Assembly (NCBI RefSeq): GCF_963576615.1
Contig: NC_088708.1
Location: 2,480,001-2,544,000 of the forward strand
Origin: Watersipora subatra
Lineage: Eukaryota > Bryozoa > Gymnolaemata > Cheilostomatida > Watersiporidae
Direction of reading: 5' to 3'
Length of the DNA stretch: 64,000 nt
The notes beneath the pieces were generated by a model, which saw only the letters and a list, made by a program, of their open reading frames with translations, was not told the origin of the DNA and made no database searches. This document shows, piece after piece, positions 40,004 through 51,801 of the stretch. Made by a program: the position numbers and the translations under genes. The stretch's first letter is position 1, and the number at the start of each line of letters is the position of its first letter.

Positions 40004-40809
40004 CAGACGGTTCCCTACTTACGAACATTCGAGTTACGAACAACGATACATACGAACGCATGTACGTTGTTCGTAACTCGATTAACTTTCGAATTATTTG
40101 TTTGAACTTTGTTTGAACTTTACATACGTATTGTAGATTTGCAGGCCTTTACTTGGCAAGATCTCTACTAATAAATAAAGATAAGAGAGTGCCTGTAGTT
40201 TCATCCAGCTTTTAATTAGCGAAGGAAATTTCACCAGCCGAGGAGCATACGGCTATTTGCTCTGCTCAACTAAATGCGCGCACTCATTTATATACAATAA
40301 TATCAACCGTTCCAGCTAACGGCAAACGGTAAGAACACCGGCTAACAAGGTGAATGAATAGGACCGCTAGTGCGTTGTTATGACAACAATCTAAGTGACG
40401 ATAAGTGATGGTGTTATGACGGTATATCAGATATAACAATAGCATAACGAGTGAAACAACGATATAATAAACGGACAACACATACAAAAAATAAGACAAA
40501 TACGATAAGTGATAGCATAACGATCAAAACAACAATATAATAGAAAGGACGATAAATAAGAAATGCAGTGTCATGGCCCGGCGTCTACCAAAGTATTATT
40601 TCCATTTTATTAAATTTTTTTTTTCAGTACAAACCAATACAGGTTAATTATACAAGCCTTAAACATACTTATATAAACCTTCAATATACTTATATAGGCC
40701 TTAAACATAAATTATAATACAAAATATAGCACTGAAGCAACTTACGAACAAATTCACCTTACGAACAATCGTTCGGAACGTAACGCGTTCGTAGATTGGG
40801 AACCGTCTG
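40004..40809. mobile_element. TA-flanked TIR element A (Tc1/mariner-pogo type, non-autonomous)
   Basis: 806 bp. Left end CAGACGGTTCCCTACTTACG, right end is the complement of CAGACGGTTCCCAATCTACG. TA flanks at 40002-40003 and 40810-40811. An internal 16-bp perfect inverted repeat lies at 40030-40045 and 40065-40080. No transposase found; frames inside are fortuitous. Confidence 0.75.
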
Positions 40810-40820
40810 TATATGTTATA

Positions 40821-41585
40821 CAGTGGAACCTTGGTTTTTGAACATAATCCATTCCAGAAGGCTGTTCGAACACCGAGTTGTTCAAGATCCGAAACAATTT
40901 TTCCCATTAGAATAAATGTTATGTAAATTTTAATTCGTTCCAAAGCATGAAAACAACTTCGGTAAAATATTTTACATTTTACACTTCAAACTACTGTATA
41001 CTGCGTACTATAAATAAAAACAGGTAGATATAGATCGTGTTAATTTTAATAAAAGGTTTACTGTTTATGATGATAAAAGAAAACAAAAGTAAACATTTCG
41101 TATGTTTTGCTCTTAAAACATCAAAAACATTAAAGGTTAAGATACAATAACAAAATTGCAGAAATTGATAATGAAACAGCAAAAAGATGCAACAGATCAG
41201 TTACATAAAAAACAGTGGGAAAAAGAAAATATAAACAGCAATGGCACGTTTACTTCACATTTTTGAAGGAAAATCCTCCTTTAAAGCAATTTAGGGTAAC
41301 TCGACTGGAGGGGTTATCTCTTGAGCAAATCTCTTCGGTAGAGGAGACGTCGTCCAGGATGGTTCTTCCCTTTTTGTAAAGAATTTATGAAGCGTAAATT
41401 GCTTCTCCGTTTGTTAATGAATGTTTCCATGCTGTTTACGGAGCTGTTTCAATTCTAATGTGCATGCTCCGGTTTGGTCAAGAACCGAATTTATGTTCGA
41501 GATATGAGACCAACAAATCTCAAAACTTATGGTCAAAAACCGAGTTGGTCGAGAATTGAAGCGTTCGAAAACTGAAGTTCCATTG
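40821..41585. mobile_element. TA-flanked TIR element B (Tc1/mariner type, non-autonomous)
   Basis: 765 bp. Left end CAGTGGAACCTTGGTTTTTG, right end is the complement of CAATGGAACTTCAGTTTTCG. Left flank TA; the right flank is AA (decayed). Long subterminal similarity (GTTCGAAC / GTCAAAAACCGAG motifs). It starts 11 bp after element A ends. No transposase. Confidence 0.72.
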
Positions 41586-41973
41586 AATGTAAACTTTTAC
41601 AGACTTTTTGTTAGTATCTAGTTCCCTGCACCATGATGGCTAGTTGTCATTCAATAATCTTTTAATGTTGCGGCTGTGAAAGTCTTATAAAGTTAGCAGT
41701 CAGCAGAGCAACGCAAATTGGTCAGTTCAAACAATCAATGTTAAGCTTTAGCCTGCCTGCTTGCGTAATATAAATACTGCGCAATTGTTAGGAGAATCAG
41801 TTTGTGTTTTGCTCCTGAGGGAGACACAGACATATTACTTCAATAAAATTTTTTATTCGTTGAAGAAATATTATCACTAATGATGTTCATTAAATAACTG
41901 ACATGATGATTAGAACAAAAGAGTTATTGCTCTTACAAAACATTTAGTTCCTTTCTGTTATGTCCAGCTAGTT
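41586..41973. other. Unique sequence; nothing recognised
   Basis: No supported gene or element. Confidence 0.35.
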
Positions 41974-42655
41974 GTATTGCAAGAAGCATTGAGTTCAGCG
42001 CGCTCTGTTGCTTTCAGCAGAGCATTAGTGAGTTCCTTTTAGCTCACCCCAGTTAAGTCTAGTAGGCTGTATTGTAGGAAGCATTGGGTTCAGTGCATTC
42101 TGTTGGTTTTAGCAGAGCATAAGTGAGTTGGTTTCAGCTACTTCCTGGTAGGTTCGGCAGATTGTGCTATAGGTAGCATTGGTTTAGCACACTCTGTTAG
42201 TTGCAGCAGAGGACAAGTGAGTTGGCTTCAGCTCTTTGCTGTTGGGTTCAGCAGCTTGTATTGTAGGAAGCATTGGGTTCAGCGCACCGCTGGTTTTGTG
42301 AGAGTGTGCTGACCTCACACTTATGGGTTCGGCGTAAAGATATGTTTGAGTGATGAACACTGCATATAGCAATCACGTGTGAAAAACTGACTAGCTATAG
42401 CTAAAAATGCTTTTTATATAAAAAGTAGGAGGGTATGACTGATGTCAAAACATAAATATTGCCAAACACAACTTGGTATATGTGACCCACAAAATTAGCC
42501 AAAATATACATTTTATTTTTTAGACACAAATGTGTTGATGTTGCCCAATGGGTTGGTTCTAGCTCTCTCCTGCTGGGTACAGCGGGTTGTATTGCAGGAA
42601 GCATTGCCCTCAGCGCACTGCTGGTTTCAACAGAGCACAAGTGAGTTGGTTTTAG
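41974..42655. repeat. ~95-bp tandem repeat, ~5 diverged copies, interrupted
   Basis: Units start at about 41974, 42069, 42164, 42258 and 42589, with core GAAGCATTGGGTTCAGCGCA then GTGAGTTGG and CAGC. The fourth and fifth units are separated by about 235 bp of other sequence. The last unit abuts the LINE fragment. Confidence 0.8.
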
Positions 42656-43090
42656 CTTATCCTTTATTAAATGCCTTTTTAAAATTCAGTACAATAGCAT
42701 GTGTGCTTTGGGATTCATCATGTGCTTTTGCAAGGTTGCAATAAGTAGAGCACAGTTTAGTATCGCATGGCATTCCCTTATAAAAGTCATGCTGTCTGTT
42801 GTTTAGAAACGAAACTAAGTAACTTGTTCAGGTAATGTAATACTATGTGTTCCAACATCTTGCAGGGGATACTAGCGAAGGAGATAGGTCGGTAACTGTG
42901 TCATGCCTTTGTTCCCTGTCTACGGTACTGGTGTTACATTAGTAAGCTTCTATTGATCTGGTAGTTTACCAGCTTTTAGAGAGGCATTGTAAATGTGTCA
43001 TAAGCATTCAGCAGTCATGTTAACATCAACAAGTAGATCCAGTTTACTGATGCCATCTGGTTCAGGTGATTTGCCGTGATTAAGACCGGC
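42656..43090 (-). pseudogene. Dead LINE reverse-transcriptase fragment
   Basis: Minus-strand sequence shows non-LTR reverse-transcriptase landmarks in order, across frameshifts and at least three stops: KSPEPDGIS, YNASLKAGKLPD, LTNVTPV, YRPIS-like, then LNNRQ-like, then IVLNFKKAFN. The last corresponds to catalytic motif A, where the expected Asp is Asn. Only the N-terminal part of the RT domain is present. Jockey/CR1/RTE-like by motif style; I cannot assign the clade. Confidence 0.72.
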
Positions 43091-43803
43091 CATCCTCTGT
43101 CACCAATTTCAGTTTTTTCATTGTTGATTTTAACTTTTACTGCGTGTTATGATCCTAAGTACTTTTTTTCAAATATATCTCTGCTTTTAAGCAATATTGC
43201 AGCTCAGATGCTCTTTTGGCAAATTTCAAATTCACCGACTGAAGAAAACAGAAATCGTATTGTTTGACAAAATTGTTGACGTTTTGTTCTTTAATATCCA
43301 TTTTTATGACTTGCAATCACATATGAATATATCTTTGTATCGTTTAGCGTACATATTTATTCATGTACGTAAACGACACAAAGTTCATTCATACAGCGAA
43401 CATTCAGCTCGAAAATGTCAATGTTCAAAAAACCTTCCAGAATTTGATAAACTAAATGACTTTCACATAAATTAGTATTCGGCCTTGACCTTAGCATAGG
43501 CGTTGTCACAAAGCCCAAATGTCACAACATTTTACTCTTTCACATCAGAGACTGCTAATTTGCGCGTGCGCATTATCACAGTTGCTAGGTTGCAGTTTGC
43601 AAGGATACTGACTTCAGTGATCAGTCGCATGGTAATTTTTTCTACGTTCTGACTGGAAAGTGTTTGTTCGTATAAGCCTGATTAAAATGTAAGATATTTT
43701 GAATTTTTATAAACCATTAAGTTTTTAATGTACTTGACATTGTTAGAAATAATATACTACTGCAGGATAAGTTAAAATCAAGCAAGATGTATATCACTAT
43801 GCA
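43091..43803. other. Unique sequence; nothing firm
   Basis: An open 92-codon plus frame (43197-43475) has no recognisable domain or splice context. No other feature supported. Confidence 0.3.
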
Positions 43804-43807
43804 ATGG

Positions 43808-44993
43808 TGTTATGTGTGGTTGCGGAGAAATTATATTATGCATAACTAATCCGAATTCACACACAACATCAGTGTTGAATTTGCTTGCCATATTATTCTA
43901 TTTTGACTATGTTTAGTTTGTGTACTTTTGCTTAGCTTGTGGAAACTAATTTAATTATTACTGGTTCAGGTACAAGTGAAGGTGTTGGGCTATTGTAAGC
44001 AATGGCCAGCAATGCTGATATTTACGAGTAAAAGTTACTTCTTTATTCTATAAATCAAACAATTAAAATACACAACTAACAAAATTCTAAAACAATAATA
44101 TTAATGACAAAACAATTAGAAGAGCTAATGAAAGTTACATCCTCACTCGAACGGTCATCTATGCTTGTTGATCAGTCCTGTACAGCTGTTAGTTTCGACA
44201 GTCAAACGAGGGTCGTGAGAGGCCATAGGTAAAGAGTGTCGGCAGTTGAGATAGTGGCGTAGAGGAGGCTCAGCTGGTAGAGGAGAAGGAGGCTCCAGAG
44301 AAGAGTAGAGAAGAGAGACAAAGGCTCTCTTCTCTACTCTTCTCTGAGTAGAGAAGAGAGCCTTTGTCCTTTGAAGAGAGCCAAGCAGGCAGATGGGAAA
44401 GCGTCCAAGGAGGCCCTCGGGAAGAGAGCGAGAGCCCGAGCTCAAGCTAGGGCCGGAGATAGAGATGAGGATAGAGATGCTGAATCATTGGAGCTGTTCT
44501 CTTTTATAGATGTCTGGCATGTGGGATGGTTAGCCTGTGGGTGTAGGTTGAGTGTTAAGGTTCAATGCTTCATGTCAGGCGTGTGAAGATATCTTGTTTG
44601 CATAGGTCTTCAGCTGGTGCTTGTGATGTTGACATGTAGGGTGGAGCTCGTGACTTACTCCTGGTATCTAGGTCATGTTTGACAGAAGGGGCAGATCTGT
44701 ATGTGACTCATTTGACTCATCCCTAATGTTTCTCTGGTGGCTTTTTGATGATGGTGGTTGGTAGGTCTAATTGCTTCGACTTCCCTTTGGCATATTCTCT
44801 TTCTGGTTTAGACGGAATTTCTATGATTGATTTCTTCCAAATTTGAAGTTTCTAATTTGCTTTTGATATTTTCTAATTATTGAATCTTTTAATGTCTTTG
44901 GGCGTCTTGCTGCTTGTATGTATTATATGCTTATCCTGTGGTCTGGCTACATTCCGTGTTGGTATTTTATTTTCGCAGTACCTCCATACAACA
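43808..44993. mobile_element. Solo LTR (copy 2)
   Basis: 1186 bp, sister of 24165-25289. Begins TGTTATG, ends CATACAACA, with terminal TGTT..AACA. Flanked by a 4-bp direct repeat ATGG at 43804-43807 and 44994-44997. It differs from copy 1 by an AG-rich insertion containing a perfect 22-bp inverted repeat (44318-44339 with 44346-44367, 6-bp loop). No internal retroelement genes. Its right end is about 840 bp before DNAI2. Confidence 0.75.
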
Positions 44994-44997
44994 ATGG

Positions 44998-45823
44998 TAC
45001 GGAAATCCTCATTTGCGCTACAATATTTGGATGTTAGGGCATAACAACAGTTTGATATTTTGAGTAAAATCAATTTTTAAAGCTTATATAGTTGGTCTGT
45101 AATTTTTTGTTTATCAAGAACATGTTTTTAAACACTTGTATACACGATCAAATAAAATGAGAACTCTTTTTATTAGCTTGTTATTTCTAAAGGATGTACG
45201 TAGTTATCAGCTTGTGGTACACAACTAGTAGTTCTGTCTTGGCGATATGTGCTTAAGATAAAATTTTACATCTCCATTCATTTTATCTCAATTATCCAGT
45301 ATCTCAAGTGTTTTTATTCTAACTATAATGCTTGGATGCAACCATAATGCGTTACAATCATAGCTGAAAAAATACTCTATTTGTTGTACCATTCAATATA
45401 AACAAAACTATGCAATACAGTAATGCCCATTGCACTTTGCATTTTTTCTTTTGCAGCATAATTAGATTCAAATAAAAACAGTAGCAATAGGCAAGAAATG
45501 CTACAAATGATATTTTAGATATTGCAAGTTTAGGTGGAGTGTTTTTAATTTTTTTGACACATTTAATTTGTTAGCTTTGCAAAGCGCAGACTATTGAAAG
45601 GGCTAGGTCTTATCACTAAAGACTAGGCAAACTTAGTCTGTAGTGATGAGCAATTTCTACCTTAATAGTTTAGAGTTATACATTTTATTGTGCATTGTTT
45701 GATTATTACCTGTTTTGGTCAAACAACCAATAACTTTTGTTCATTTTCCATAGAAATCTATTTGAGTGCTAGTATCAAGCTTCAATTATGCTAATGTTTT
45801 TTAATTAGGCATTCATTATTTTT
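44998..45823. other. Upstream region of DNAI2; no exon recognised
   Basis: AT-rich, no clear TATA/CCAAT cluster. A 3' splice site (ATTATTTTTTAG) ends 8 nt before the DNAI2 ATG. Confidence 0.4.
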
Positions 45824-45834
45824 TAGAACAAACT

Positions 45835-48800
45835 ATGGAGATTGTGTACGTATACACAAAGAAGCGGGCAGAGTTTGGAAAGCAGTGCAACTTTTCAGAT
45901 CGCCCTGCAGAGCTTCATGTAGATATACAGCCTGATCCAAGCTTGTTGGAAAATTTTATAGAGAGAGATCCAGTCGATAATGGCATACAATGCGTGCAGA
46001 TGATGTCAGAGCACGATGTACGTTGTTTTGGTGTAATCTTTTTGCTGGTTGAGTATAGGATAGACAAATATTTTTTCTGATTATATCATAATTATTATGC
46101 TAATATGACGTTGGTAATTCCTAGATGCAGTTGACCTTGCAAGCAAAGTGATCTTAAATTAGTGGTTGCGGTTTGCATCAGATATTTAAAGAGCTTAACC
46201 AATTTTACGTGCCTTTATAGCCACCTCTGCAACCTGAAGTCATTAAACTTTATTTTAGTCCAAAACTGTCAGGTATTTTGGCTGTATTGAAAAGGTAATA
46301 CAGTAACCGACTTTAACATCCAATAAGCTGATGGTATTGAAATAAAATTATTCAAGCAGGCAGTTGTAAGCTAATTATGTATAAACTTAAATGAATAACT
46401 AAAAATATATCATACAGTGACTCTTTTTTGCTCATCCGTTTGTCAAAAAGTCTTAGATTGTGTGCTTGGCAAAATGACCTGATCCATTACATTTTTGCTG
46501 AATTTTTAGGTGAATACTGAACGGTTTGAAACAGAAACTCGAGGCATAAACCATACAGAGGGTGGCTGGCCTAAAGATATAAATCCAGCAGAAGTAGAGC
46601 AGGTGATGAGGTATCGAAAGAAGGTTGAAAAAGATGAGATGTATGTAAACACAATTCATCAACTCGGATCGGTAAGTTGTTTTTGCATTGTTATCACAGA
46701 TACGGTGTTGGTAAATTTACCAAAATTATAGCAATTACTTTTGTCTGCTCGATTATACTACACTTTAAGAACAAATAAAGTAACTCTTCTACAATAAGTC
46801 TGTATCTAATGAGAAAAAAGATTGGATGAGTATAGCCAGTTGTTTCAGTAGACTTTGGCATTACAGGTCATGGAGCATATCATTCGACAGAACAATGCTC
46901 TAGATATTTACGAGGACTATTTTGCTGACATCGAAGTCGAACGAACTGATGAACCTCCCTCGGCCAAAACTATCAATGTCTTCAGGTTAGTTAAATCTTT
47001 TATTGGATGAAAACTTGTCTCATTATTCTCTTGCGTTAACTAATTATTATTTTGATGCTCTGAGAATTAATGTTTAAACTATATTGTGTTTAAAATCTAT
47101 CATCAGAAACAGGAGATATTTTTGCATGTACTTTTGTTCTGTCGTGTGCTACCATAAAAAATGCATACCATTTTTGTAGAGATCCAAATGAATATAAGAG
47201 AACAGCGACACACATCTCCTGGTTTCCTGATGGACCAAGGAAACTGGCTATCGCTTACTGTAATCTAGAATTTCAAATGTCACCTACTGATATATGCAAT
47301 GACTCATACATTTGGGATGTCGGTAAGTATTGTCTCTTAGTGTGGCACCAGCACCTGATTCTGTCCTCTTTTTTCTTGACTATTGTTTCTATATAGTTTT
47401 CACAGCTACCACCATCGCTTATGTTTTGCAGAGAACCCTAACAAACCTGAGATGACTCTGAAACCAGTCTCACCATTGGTCTGCATTGAGTACAACCCGA
47501 AAGACTCTCACATTCTTCTCGGTGGCTGCTACAATGGCCAAGTCGGTAAGCCAACCCTAGTACATAATAATACTCACCAGTTCTTGTTGTGTTTGTTGTG
47601 CAAGATAGCAAACATCAGGCTATGGGCTAACAGCTAGCTAAACAGCTTTATCTAGAGAAGAATGGTGCTGTGCTATACTGTTGCCTGTTGTTAGATTGAA
47701 CAGACAAGTGTTGTTTATTTTGCTAGCTTATTGGGATGTAAGAAAAGGCTCTCAACCGGTAGAGATGACACCGGTGGAACAGAGTCACAAAGATCCTGCA
47801 TACAAAACTGTCTGGCTGCAGAGCAAAACAGGAACTGAGTGTTTCTCAACTAGTACCGATGGGCAGGTGCTTTGGTGGGACACGCGAAAGTTCAGCGAGC
47901 CGTTTGAAAGCATGATACTTGATCCGACAAAGAAACAAGACCCTGTTAAGTCTCAGGGTGCAATGGCTCTCGAGTATGAGCCAACAATGGTACGTTCTAG
48001 AAACTGTCTGCTCGATATAACTTCATTGTTTACTCAAATCATAAACAAATTTGTGCATGTTTTAGTTGTGTTGTTGCACTGAGTAACCAAACTGTCTTGT
48101 AGCGGTACTAGATGTAGTTTATGTTACATCAATAATATAATTGTAGTGCCGGTGAGACAAGCGGTTGTCGATTGTTTATGCTACTGAAAACAGTTTAGCG
48201 AAAATTTGAAAAATTTTGTTTTGTAGCCAACAAAGTTCATGGTTGGTACTGAACAAGGCTCTGTATTCACCTGCAACAGAAAGGCAAAGACACCGGCGGA
48301 GAAAATTGTGTCAGTCTATCCAGGCCACCACGGACCTGTCTATGCCCTTCAAAGAAATCCCTTCTTCCCTAAAAACTTTTTGAGCGTTGGAGACTGGACA
48401 GCGAGGGTCAGTAATATTCACAGCTTTTTTAACAGAAACTGACACTTGAGAAGTTGTTGTCTTAGGGAATTCCCACATGCTGTAGATTATTGGCTGAGCA
48501 GTTCACAGAATAAATAAATATTTTTAGATAATGAATCTACTCTATAGCAGTCTATGCTCTGACTACTTATCCATTATACATGTACATAACGATTTACCCT
48601 GATGACTTATAAGTAAACATGTTTACATACACGTACAATTTGAAGACGGCAGGTAAATTTGTCTACATGTAGATATGGTCTGAGGACATCAGAGAAAACT
48701 CTATAATGTGGACCAAATATCACATGGCCTATTTGACTGATGGTTGTTGGAGCCCTACCAGACCAGCTGTATTTTACACCACAAGAATGGATGGCACACT

Positions 48801-50314
48801 TGATATCTGGGATTTCTTGTTCAAACAAAACGACCCAACACTTAGTATTCAGGTAATTTATAGACTGATGGCTACAAAAAATGCTTAGATGAGAGGTCAA
48901 TGTTTTAGTATAGCTGTTGCTGCTATGCTTCTGATCTATGGAATCATTTTTAAATGTGGAATTTAATCTATGGTTGCATGGTTTAGGAAGGGCAGTTTTA
49001 ATAAAGCAATAATGGTATTTTTATGGGCACATGCAGGTTTGCGATGAACCATTGATGAGCCTTAGAGCGCAAGATCAAGGACGACTGCTAGCCTGTGGAT
49101 CCCAAGAAGGTACTGCTACTCTGTTGGAGCTGTCTGATGGGCTGATATCATTGCAGCGTAATGAGAAACAGCTAGTCACTGCTGTAAGTATTTTTTTCCA
49201 GCAACCATTACACTGAATGTGTTAAATATTCACTAAGGCCTGTCAGATATTGTCTGTTGCACTCTGCACTTGTAGATTAGCATATGTATATAACAAGCAT
49301 ATGCTTGTTATACAAGACTTTATAGGTTTTGAATCCAAACTCATTCTGTAGATGTTTGAGAGAGAAACTCGGCGAGAGAAGATTCTAGAAGCAAGACACA
49401 GGGAAATGAAATTGAAAGAAAGAACGAAATCGAAGGGAGCTGGTGAGAAAGTGAGTGCAGTTCGAATTGAAAAAGATGTCAAAGATTTTACCGAACACAG
49501 TGATGCAGCCTGCATGGTGTTTCCTTGAATTCAACCCCAATTTTACTGATTCGTGTTTAATTTAAAAAGGTTTCACAGTAAAGTAACTCTGCCTACATGA
49601 CTTGGTAATTAGGTCTTTTTAGTCAGGCAGTTCAAGTTTCAGCATCGGGGAGGCGACACCAAAAACCTATTTTGATCATTCATTATAAGAAATATTGGTG
49701 AGGACATTGTGTGGGTACAGGGCTATTTTTGTGCAAACACTGATGCGAGCTGAACATAAACAGATTCCTGTGCATGAAATTATGGTTAACTTGAGTCATG
49801 TTTTACAGGAGGATGAAGAAAAAGATGAAGTAGAAGATGAAGAAGATTTGGTAAAGAAGGCCGAGGAAGAATTTTTTGAAACAATAGAGCACGCCGTCAA
49901 ACTGCGTGAGAAGAAAGAGGCCGAGAAGCGAAAACAAGAAGAAGCTCTGAGAAGTAGCGACGAGGCTGGCAGTGGAAAGGTTTGTCATGTTTATTATAAT
50001 GCCAGTTCACCCTCTTTTAGTTTGTACTATTCACCCGCGTATCTAACAAAACAAAGAAGTAACAAGCGGTGATACCTAGTTGAAAAATAGTAGTGTGGCA
50101 ACAAAATTCCATTTGAAATAATATAACTCTATTCAGTATAGTATAGAGTTAGTTCCTAGGAGTGTAGTCAGCAAAAGGAAAGAATTTTGTTCTATGTAGA
50201 GTATCATGGGACTCGAGTGAGGAGCACCTTGTAGGCAAAGTTTGATAGAGTGACTTGTGTTAGCAGGTGTCACCAATAGAAGAGGAAGACGGGAGCAATG
50301 AGAAGAATGACTAA
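45835..50314 (+). CDS. DNAI2: Axonemal dynein intermediate chain 2 (outer arm, IC70-type)
   Basis: Twelve exons: 45835-46017, 46510-46671, 46867-46985, 47180-47322, 47432-47545, 47727-47989, 48227-48406, 48673-48852, 49037-49183, 49352-49450, 49809-49979, 50267-50314. All phases agree, 602 residues (human about 605). DNAI2 is a WD-repeat intermediate chain at the base of the outer dynein arm, needed for arm assembly and ciliary beating. Seen: the diagnostic N-terminus MEIVYVY-x-KKR-x-EFGKQC, [17 protein letters not shown], then the beta-propeller ([83 protein letters not shown]), [18 protein letters not shown], and an acidic, coiled-coil-like C-terminus. The last exon adds 15 residues. The ATG follows a splice acceptor by 8 nt. 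Confidence 0.97.
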
Positions 50315-51620
50315 GATGTACTCAGAAGATCTCTCAGAAGTAACTCTTACTAACTTAATTCTCTCTTTCATGCTTCATTTTGTAAATATTACTATTTATT
50401 ATACCCATAATGTAATACGTGTTTTAAAAATGTACCAAATATGACCAAGACTTTGCTTCTCATCTCTACTACTCCTTTGGTTCAAATGGGATGTCTGCAA
50501 CAATTTCATATGCATGTCAGACTAGTGCACTTACATGTAACACTCCATCAAAGTCGTGCTAGCTTTTATATGGGGTATCGATTGAAAAAAGGTCTAGCTT
50601 TATACTGAGCACGCGCAACTATCAGCATGTATTTGGGCGGCTATCTATTTGTCAGCAGCCTGGTGCACTGCCGCTAGCCTTAGAACCAAATGAAAGGTGT
50701 GCCCTAGTTATGTGAATGGGTGGTTTTGGAAGCCTCACTCAGTATTTGATAAACTTTGATACTACACAGCTCCCTGCTACTCTAAACTTTTACAAAAGGT
50801 TTGAAACCTTTTCAGGATTTTGTCAAAAACTATAATTAGTTTGTTGCCAAGGGTGAAATAAGCAAATCAACCACGGTATATTATTAATTCATTTTCACAT
50901 GAGATGAGTATGCAACTCCTTACATTATTTCCTTACTCCTAAGCAAAGTGATTTCAGCATTTTGCAGAAGCGCATTCAGAAATTTTGCATCAACTTGGTA
51001 AGTTACCTTCAACACTAAAGCCAATAGTACTACAAACTAGCAGAGCCTGCAGGCTTCGCTGTGGTCATGATATAAATTAACAAGTCTTACACAGGCATCT
51101 ACATACATGGCACATCTACATGAAACAGCTCCACACCAGTTAAACGATATAAACATTTCTGTACTTGCATATTATTTATAATAACTCCATTAAACATATT
51201 TTGGCAACACCTAGTTTTATCCAGCCGTTTAAAGACAACAACGAGCATTGGAAGTCTTATATGCAAAAGTTGACCTCACAGCTAGATGCCCTACAGCCTG
51301 CTTTATTGATTACAAAAAATATGAATCAATTTAAGATATCTCGGTGAACAAGGTGGCACAAGATAAACAATGGATTTTGAAAGAAAATATTGTATATTTA
51401 TAACACAAAATAGAATACAAAATTAAACAAGCAAATTATATGGAGATTTCTGCCTGGCTGCATAAATGAGGTGCCAGCGAGCTCTGTGCTCCTGAGAATT
51501 TATGCAAAAAGGAATGTGTTACAATCTCCTATCTATGATAGCACTTAGACAACAAAATGCTGCCTATAACCATTAATAAATATAACAGACGATAAATAGA
51601 ATAGAATACGAGCTGCTGAG
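50315..51620. other. DNAI2 3' flank and SRPRA downstream flank
   Basis: Convergent interval between DNAI2 (plus) and SRPRA (minus). No canonical AATAAA close after DNAI2. A minus-strand AATAAA at about 51307-51302 could serve SRPRA but is 500 nt from its stop. A 60-codon plus frame at 51165 is not recognised. Confidence 0.35.
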
Positions 51621-51621
51621 A

Positions 51622-51772
51622 ACATGGCTTATGCTGATGGGAACATGGCTAATGCTGATGGAAACATGGCTTATGCTGATGGGAACATGGCTTATGCTGA
51701 TGGGAACATGGCTTATGCTGATGGGAACATGGCTTACGCTGATGGGAACATGGCTTATGCTGATGGGAACGT
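51622..51772. repeat. 21-bp tandem repeat, ~7 copies, SRPRA 3'UTR
   Basis: Unit ATGGCTTATGCTGATGGGAA+C. Being a multiple of three it stays open on both strands (plus reads MAYADGN repeatedly), but it begins just after the SRPRA stop codon on the opposite strand and has no gene context of its own. Confidence 0.92.
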
Positions 51773-51801
51773 AGAACAAAGGAAGCATTCCTCTGGAGTA
51801 C

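Noticed and set aside
44155-44586. Basic, AG-rich frames on both strands
   Set aside because: They lie inside solo LTR copy 2 and its palindrome, and are not shared as frames with copy 1.
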